From positions 1-64,000 of the forward strand of contig CANSEY010000023.1 of NCBI GenBank assembly GCA_947646015.1: 64,000 nt of DNA, read 5' to 3'. Position 1 is the stretch's first letter. Every line of letters starts with the position of its first letter. Under the pieces are notes generated by a model. It was not told the origin of the DNA. It worked only from the letters and a program-made list of their open reading frames with translations, and made no database searches. A program made the translations under genes and the position numbers. The stretch is from an uncultured Bacteroides sp. (GTDB lineage Bacteria > Bacteroidota > Bacteroidia > Bacteroidales > Bacteroidaceae). Of the stretch, positions 59,637 through 64,000 are shown one piece after another.

Positions 59637-59740
59637 AGTAACACTTGTGCCATACCGTTGTCACACTTGTGCCACCGTGTTGGCACAGTTATGCCACGCC
59701 GTTGGCACAGTTGTGCCAATAGGATGGCACAACATCCGAC
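59637..59740. repeat. Five-unit palindrome array with exact 22-bp period
   Basis: 16-bp units start at 59637 (half decayed, ends ACACTTGTGCCA), 59659 (TGTCACACTTGTGCCA), 59681 (TGGCACAGTTATGCCA), 59703 (TGGCACAGTTGTGCCA, perfect 7-bp arms) and 59725 (TGGCACAACATCCGAC, right arm decayed). All steps are 22 bp. Decay at the two outer units and perfect symmetry in the middle suggest growth or correction from the centre. It lies between the converging thioredoxin and glycogen phosphorylase genes. Confidence 0.9.
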
Positions 59741-59848
59741 AAGGTATCTTATTCCTGTTAACGCAGTAGGTTAATCTGATCCAAGTACAGGCACTTTTGC
59801 CGAAGATACTGATCTTATCCACGCCGTTACATTGAGATATAAAAAGAT

Positions 59849-59892
59849 AGCCCCTGCAATTTCGATCGCTCGAATTGCAGGGGCTTCTTTTA
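59849..59892. terminator. Bidirectional terminator between the thioredoxin-like and phosphorylase genes
   Basis: AGCCCCTGCAATTTCGA and TCGAATTGCAGGGGCT pair (one bulge). Plus-strand tail TCTTTTA; minus-strand tail ATCTTTTTA. Confidence 0.85.
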
Positions 59893-59941
59893 TATAGGGA
59901 CGTCAAGCAGGGAAGCGTCACTTCCCTACTCCGTCAAGCTA

Positions 59942-62506
59942 TCAGATAAACCAACGCACGTAGCAGAAGTCCTGACGGTGCGGAAGTTCCGGATTCTTCG
60001 GGAACATACGGTAAGACACCTTGAAGCTACCGGCATTTGACAGGCTATGTTTAACCTGGAATGTGTAAAGGTCGCCTTCTTTCTTGATAACGCTGAACGG
60101 TTCTACAGAGTAAACGTGTTGTTTACCATCTGCAGTTGTATAAGTAGTTACCAGTTCAAGCCCTATAGCATCATTCAAGCCTTTTTCATCGATTACGTAA
60201 GTAATAGTATATTCTTTTCCGCTTTCGATATCACCGGCTTTCAAATCTTCCAGCTTGTCGCAAGATACGATTTCGATAGAATCCCACTTGGCAACGACTT
60301 CTTCTTTCCATGCAGCAATTTCTTTTGCTTTTGCATTGTCATTAGCAGACAGCATATGGAAACGTTTTGCCAACTTATTGTAGAACTTATTGTAGTAGTC
60401 GTCCAACTGGCGCTTCATCGTATAGTGAGGAGCGATCTGAGCGATAGAATTCTTCACTACCTTGATCCAGCCTTCTGAGTAGCCTTTCTTGTTACGAGCA
60501 TAGTACAACGGCAGGATTTCTGTTTCAAGAATGCTGTAGATAGTAGCAGCATCCAACTGATCCTGATGTTCCTGATTCTGATATGTACGTTTTTCAGTCA
60601 ACGCCCAACCTGCACCTTCACGGTAACCTTCCAGCCACCATCCGTCTAATACAGAGAAGTTGACAACACCGTTCATCAAAGCCTTTTCACCAGATGTACC
60701 GGATGCTTCCAACGGACGAGTCGGAGTATTCAACCAAATATCAACACCGGAAACCAAACGACGCGCCAACTGCATATCGTAGTTTTCGAGGAAGATGATC
60801 TTACCCAGGAATTCCGGACGACGGGAGATTTCGATAATACGTTTGATCAGCCCCTGTCCTGCTCCATCGTGCGGGTGAGCCTTACCTGTAAACAAGAACT
60901 GTACCGGATAGTCAGGATTGTTCACAATCTTAGAAAGACGTTCCAGATCAGTAAACAGCAGGTGCGCACGTTTGTAAGTAGCAAAACGACGACCGAAACC
61001 GATCAGCAATGCATTCGGATTGATCTTATCCATCAATGAAACGATACGTGAAGGATCTCCCTGATTCTTCAGCCATGTATCACGGAATGACTTGCGGATA
61101 TAATCTACCAGCTTGTTCTTCATCGTCATACGAGTCTTCCAGATCTCTTCATCGGGCACATTATAGATTGCTTCCCAAATCTTAGGATTCGACTGGTCGA
61201 ACCAGAAGTTTTCGTTGAAATATTTAAAGTATAGTTCTTTCCACTCCGTAGCACTCCATGTAGGGAAGTGAACACCGTTAGTCACATAACCTACGTGCAT
61301 TTCTTCGGGGAAGTAACCTTTCCAGATAGTAGAGAACATCTCCTGAGAAACTTTTCCATGCAGCCAGCTTACACCGTTTACTTCTTGAGCAGTGTTGCAA
61401 GCAAATACTGACATGCAGAAACGTTCGCCCTTATCCCCCGGATTATTACGTCCAAGGTCCATCAGGTCATCCCAGCTGATACCCATTCTTGCAGGGTAAC
61501 CGCCCATGTATTTACCGAACAAACCTTCGTCGAAGTAGTCGTGACCGGCAGGAACCGGAGTATGAACTGTATAAAGAGAAGAAGCGCGAACCAGCTCGAT
61601 AGCCTGATCAAATGTCAGTCCGGTAGCTACATAGTCGCAGATACGCTGAACATTGATCAATGCAGCGTGTCCTTCGTTACAATGATAAACGTCTTTTTTG
61701 ATGCCCAATGCTTTCAGTGTCAGGATACCACCGATACCCAACAGGATTTCCTGTTTCAGACGGTTTTCCCAGTCGCCACCATAAAGCTGGTGAGTAATAG
61801 GACGGTCGAATTCGCTGTTCATTTCATTATCCGTATCCAACAGATACAAAGAAATACGTCCTACGTTTACGCGCCATACGTTAGCATGCACATAATAGTC
61901 CAGATAAGGAACATCCACTACCAACGGCTGACCATTCGCATCCATCACTCGGTCGATAGGAAGCTGACCGAAGTTTTGTGCTTCATAGTTAGCAATCTGC
62001 TGACCATCCATAGACAACGTTTGAGTAAAGTAGCCGTAACGGTACAAGAAACCTACTGCACAAAGATCTACATTGCTGTCAGAAGCTTCTTTCAGGTAGT
62101 CGCCAGCCAATACACCCAAACCACCGGAATATATTTTCAGGACGCTACTCAAACCATATTCCATGCTGAAATAGGCTACAGACGGACGATTCTCATCCGG
62201 CTTCACATCCAGATAATCTCTGAATTTTGTATAAACATCATTCATTCTTCTCAGAATTACCTTGTCTTTTGCCAAAGCTTCCAGCTTCTCATAGCTCATA
62301 CGTTCCAGCAACAACACAGGATTCTGTCCACATTCTTTCCAAAGTTCCGGATCTAGATCTCTAAATAGTTCTGTCGCTTCAAAATTCCATGCCCACCAGA
62401 TGTTGCGTGAAATTTCGGACAATTTCTCCAACTCAGCAGGGATACGTGATTTCACTGTAACCTCTTTCCAGTTCGGAGTATTCACATTACTAACTTTAAT
62501 TTTCAT
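59942..62506 (-). CDS. glgP: Alpha-glucan (glycogen) phosphorylase, GT35
   Basis: 854 residues, the long alpha-glucan phosphorylase type with an N-terminal DUF3417 domain ([20 protein letters not shown]). Further signatures are [30 protein letters not shown], cited here as its first part FSMEYGLSS and the later [35 protein letters not shown], and the PLP-lysine loop [18 protein letters not shown]. It releases glucose-1-phosphate from glycogen or maltodextrin using phosphate and PLP. Its C-terminal 100 residues form an extra beta domain. It lies 38 bp after the glycogen synthase gene on the same strand, so synthesis and breakdown are co-transcribed. Confidence 0.93.
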   Translation of the reverse strand: MKIKVSNVNTPNWKEVTVKSRIPAELEKLSEISRNIWWAWNFEATELFRDLDPELWKECGQNPVLLLERMSYEKLEALAKDKVILRRMNDVYTKFRDYLDVKPDENRPSVAYFSMEYGLSSVLKIYSGGLGVLAGDYLKEASDSNVDLCAVGFLYRYGYFTQTLSMDGQQIANYEAQNFGQLPIDRVMDANGQPLVVDVPYLDYYVHANVWRVNVGRISLYLLDTDNEMNSEFDRPITHQLYGGDWENRLKQEILLGIGGILTLKALGIKKDVYHCNEGHAALINVQRICDYVATGLTFDQAIELVRASSLYTVHTPVPAGHDYFDEGLFGKYMGGYPARMGISWDDLMDLGRNNPGDKGERFCMSVFACNTAQEVNGVSWLHGKVSQEMFSTIWKGYFPEEMHVGYVTNGVHFPTWSATEWKELYFKYFNENFWFDQSNPKIWEAIYNVPDEEIWKTRMTMKNKLVDYIRKSFRDTWLKNQGDPSRIVSLMDKINPNALLIGFGRRFATYKRAHLLFTDLERLSKIVNNPDYPVQFLFTGKAHPHDGAGQGLIKRIIEISRRPEFLGKIIFLENYDMQLARRLVSGVDIWLNTPTRPLEASGTSGEKALMNGVVNFSVLDGWWLEGYREGAGWALTEKRTYQNQEHQDQLDAATIYSILETEILPLYYARNKKGYSEGWIKVVKNSIAQIAPHYTMKRQLDDYYNKFYNKLAKRFHMLSANDNAKAKEIAAWKEEVVAKWDSIEIVSCDKLEDLKAGDIESGKEYTITYVIDEKGLNDAIGLELVTTYTTADGKQHVYSVEPFSVIKKEGDLYTFQVKHSLSNAGSFKVSYRMFPKNPELPHRQDFCYVRWFI

Positions 62507-62544
62507 AATGTTTTTGTTTACTTATTGATGAATAAAATGTTTTT

Positions 62545-64000
62545 TTAGCTTAACTGACGCTTCAGAGCATTGCGCAGAGCAATGTCATAAGCCTCATAAT
62601 AATATTGAATGAAGTGCTTCCACAGTGCCTGCTCTGCAACATCTGCCGCACGTTTGCGGATTACCTTCACTTCTTTTTCCGATTTATCCGCAAAGAGCGT
62701 AATAGTATCCTTGATACCATCCGCCACTTCCGAATCATTATAGTCCGAACGATGCAGCACTTCTACTCCATCATTAATGCCATGCTGATTCTTCAGACTG
62801 TTCACCCAAAGGCCAAAGCCTGCCAGATCAGTAGTTATTGTAGGTACACGGAACGCTACACTTTCCAAAGGAGTATATCCCCAAGGTTCGTAATAGGAAG
62901 CATAAACGCTCAAATCCTGTCCCAGCAATATATCATAATACTCTTTGTTCATAATACCATCACGACCGTCCAGATAGCAAGGTACGAAAATCACCTTTAC
63001 TTTATCTTCGGGACGATTGCCCATTCCTAAATACTTCAGCATATCCAATACCTGGTCATGCGTCATATTGTGCAGCCAGTGAGTGATGAAAGGAACTTCA
63101 AGCGGTGTGTCAAACTTTTCTTTGCTTTTCAATCGCGCCTGTAAATCCTCACGGGGATCTCCCACCCAACCGGGTACATTGATGAATGCCAATACATTCT
63201 TATGCAGGTTTTTATCTCTGTTCAGGCGGTTCAATGACTCCAGAAAGACATCGATCCCCTTGTTCTTGAATTCATAACGACCACTGGTTCCGATGATTAA
63301 CGTATCATCATCCAGATTTGTTCCCAACAATTTATTGGCTACGTTCAACATTAATGAGCGCGCACGCTTACGTTTTCCGGTAAATGTACTGCCTTTGGGT
63401 ACGAAATCGTCTTCGAAACCGTTCATCAGTACTACATCTGCCGGTTTGTCGAGCAATTCCTTGCACTCGTTATTGGTGATTTCACTTACTGTCGTAAAAC
63501 AGTCCACATGATGCGCCGTCTGCTTCTCGATGGAATGCTTCGACTGCATATTCAGTTCCTGCGCCATCTGATCGCCATTATACGCAAACAGATAGTCATA
63601 CAGCGGCTTATGATTACCGGCTATCGAACGTCCGATGGAAGTAGCGTGGGTTGTAAAAATAGTAGCAACTTCGGGGACAGCTTCCTGTACATAAAGTGCT
63701 CCCATTCCGGTCATCCATTCATGTGCCTGATATACCACCTTATCCGTTTCTGTCAGGTTGTAGCGGTAGAAACTTTCTACTACTCTTCCAGCAGCGTACG
63801 AAAACATAGAAGCCTCGTCATAATCGCCATAAGCGTGCAACGAGTCTACTTGAAAACGATTCCACATTTCTGTGTATATATCGTTCTTCTTTTCAAAAAA
63901 AGGTTGGAAATCAACAAGAATGACAATAGGTTCACCGGGGATATTCCATCGTCCTATACGGACGGAAAGATGATCGTTTTCAAGTGCATGCGTTTTCCAG
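62545..64000 (-). CDS. Glycogen synthase, GT3 type (5' end outside the window)
   Basis: The reading frame stays open to the right edge of the window; upstream of the internal Met at 63867 it still reads protein-like sequence (PGEPIVILVDFQPFFEKKND), so the true start lies beyond 64000. Visible segments resemble eukaryote-type GT3 glycogen synthase rather than bacterial GT5 GlgA: VDSLHAYGDYDEASMFSYAA, VATIFTTHATSIGR, HHVDCFTTVSEITNNECKEL, and the C-terminal ASYYEPWGYTPLESVAFRVP with its catalytic Glu. It extends alpha-1,4-glucan from a nucleotide sugar. It pairs with the phosphorylase gene downstream. Confidence 0.9.
   Translation of the reverse strand, partial: WKTHALENDHLSVRIGRWNIPGEPIVILVDFQPFFEKKNDIYTEMWNRFQVDSLHAYGDYDEASMFSYAAGRVVESFYRYNLTETDKVVYQAHEWMTGMGALYVQEAVPEVATIFTTHATSIGRSIAGNHKPLYDYLFAYNGDQMAQELNMQSKHSIEKQTAHHVDCFTTVSEITNNECKELLDKPADVVLMNGFEDDFVPKGSTFTGKRKRARSLMLNVANKLLGTNLDDDTLIIGTSGRYEFKNKGIDVFLESLNRLNRDKNLHKNVLAFINVPGWVGDPREDLQARLKSKEKFDTPLEVPFITHWLHNMTHDQVLDMLKYLGMGNRPEDKVKVIFVPCYLDGRDGIMNKEYYDILLGQDLSVYASYYEPWGYTPLESVAFRVPTITTDLAGFGLWVNSLKNQHGINDGVEVLHRSDYNDSEVADGIKDTITLFADKSEKEVKVIRKRAADVAEQALWKHFIQYYYEAYDIALRNALKRQLS

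Noticed and set aside
61541..62356. 271-codon plus-strand frame
   Set aside because: It is antisense to the glycogen phosphorylase gene, which has clear family motifs along its whole length.

Overview
The window looks like a piece of a human-gut Bacteroides chromosome very close to B. thetaiotaomicron. Three things say so: Bacteroidetes-type promoters (TTTG or TTG, about 20 bp, then TAnnTTTG) in front of many genes, almost no Shine-Dalgarno sequences, and a SusC/SusD locus run by an ECF sigma/anti-sigma pair. The order fucR-I-A-K-mutarotase-P, N-glycan endoglycosidase locus, potABCD, glycogen genes matches what I remember of the B. thetaiotaomicron BT_1259 to BT_1294 region. That match is from memory and was not searched. 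No tRNA, rRNA, transposase, phage gene, CRISPR array or cas gene was seen.

Left part (1-30.3 kb): a large envelope protein; a MarR-controlled EmrAB-TolC-type efflux operon on the minus strand with a perfect palindromic operator; a membrane protein/winged-helix/CreD operon; a zinc-ribbon HTH gene with a Yip1-like membrane protein; a macrodomain gene; a probable small RNA; a GNAT acetyltransferase; a cytoplasmic choloylglycine-hydrolase-family enzyme; a secreted DPP IV-type peptidase; a divergent HxlR/DJ-1 pair; a hybrid sensor kinase; a minus-strand RND efflux operon that ends in its own LytS/LytTR-type two-component system; an NhaC antiporter; and ribosomal protein S16 with a long Ala/Glu/Lys tail.

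Middle (30.4-52.3 kb): the L-fucose regulon (fucR, isomerase, aldolase, kinase, mutarotase, permease) is followed directly by an N-glycan utilization locus: sigma, anti-sigma, SusC with STN domain, SusD, three surface lipoproteins and a GH18 endo-beta-N-acetylglucosaminidase. Two of the surface lipoproteins look like GH18 folds with destroyed active sites, so they probably bind glycan. The likely flow is capture and cleavage of host N-glycans at the surface, with fucose released elsewhere feeding the fuc operon. An AT-rich stretch follows, ending in a regulator whose kinase half is degenerate.

Right part (52.4-64 kb): a lipoprotein, an AlkD-type DNA glycosylase, a polyamine ABC transporter operon (potA-B-C-D order on the minus strand), a TlpA-like thioredoxin lipoprotein, and a glycogen phosphorylase/GT3-type glycogen synthase pair cut by the window edge.

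The most unusual signal is a set of six intergenic arrays (9733, 11623, 17284, 37222, 49649, 59637). Each is made of 3-5 short palindromes repeated at exactly 22 bp. The palindrome sequence differs between arrays, except that 9733 and 37222 share it, but the geometry is the same. Other non-coding candidates are a small RNA at 11445-11575, an antisense RNA over the susC leader (39063-39199), and paired 19-bp candidate FucR operators at fucR and fucI.
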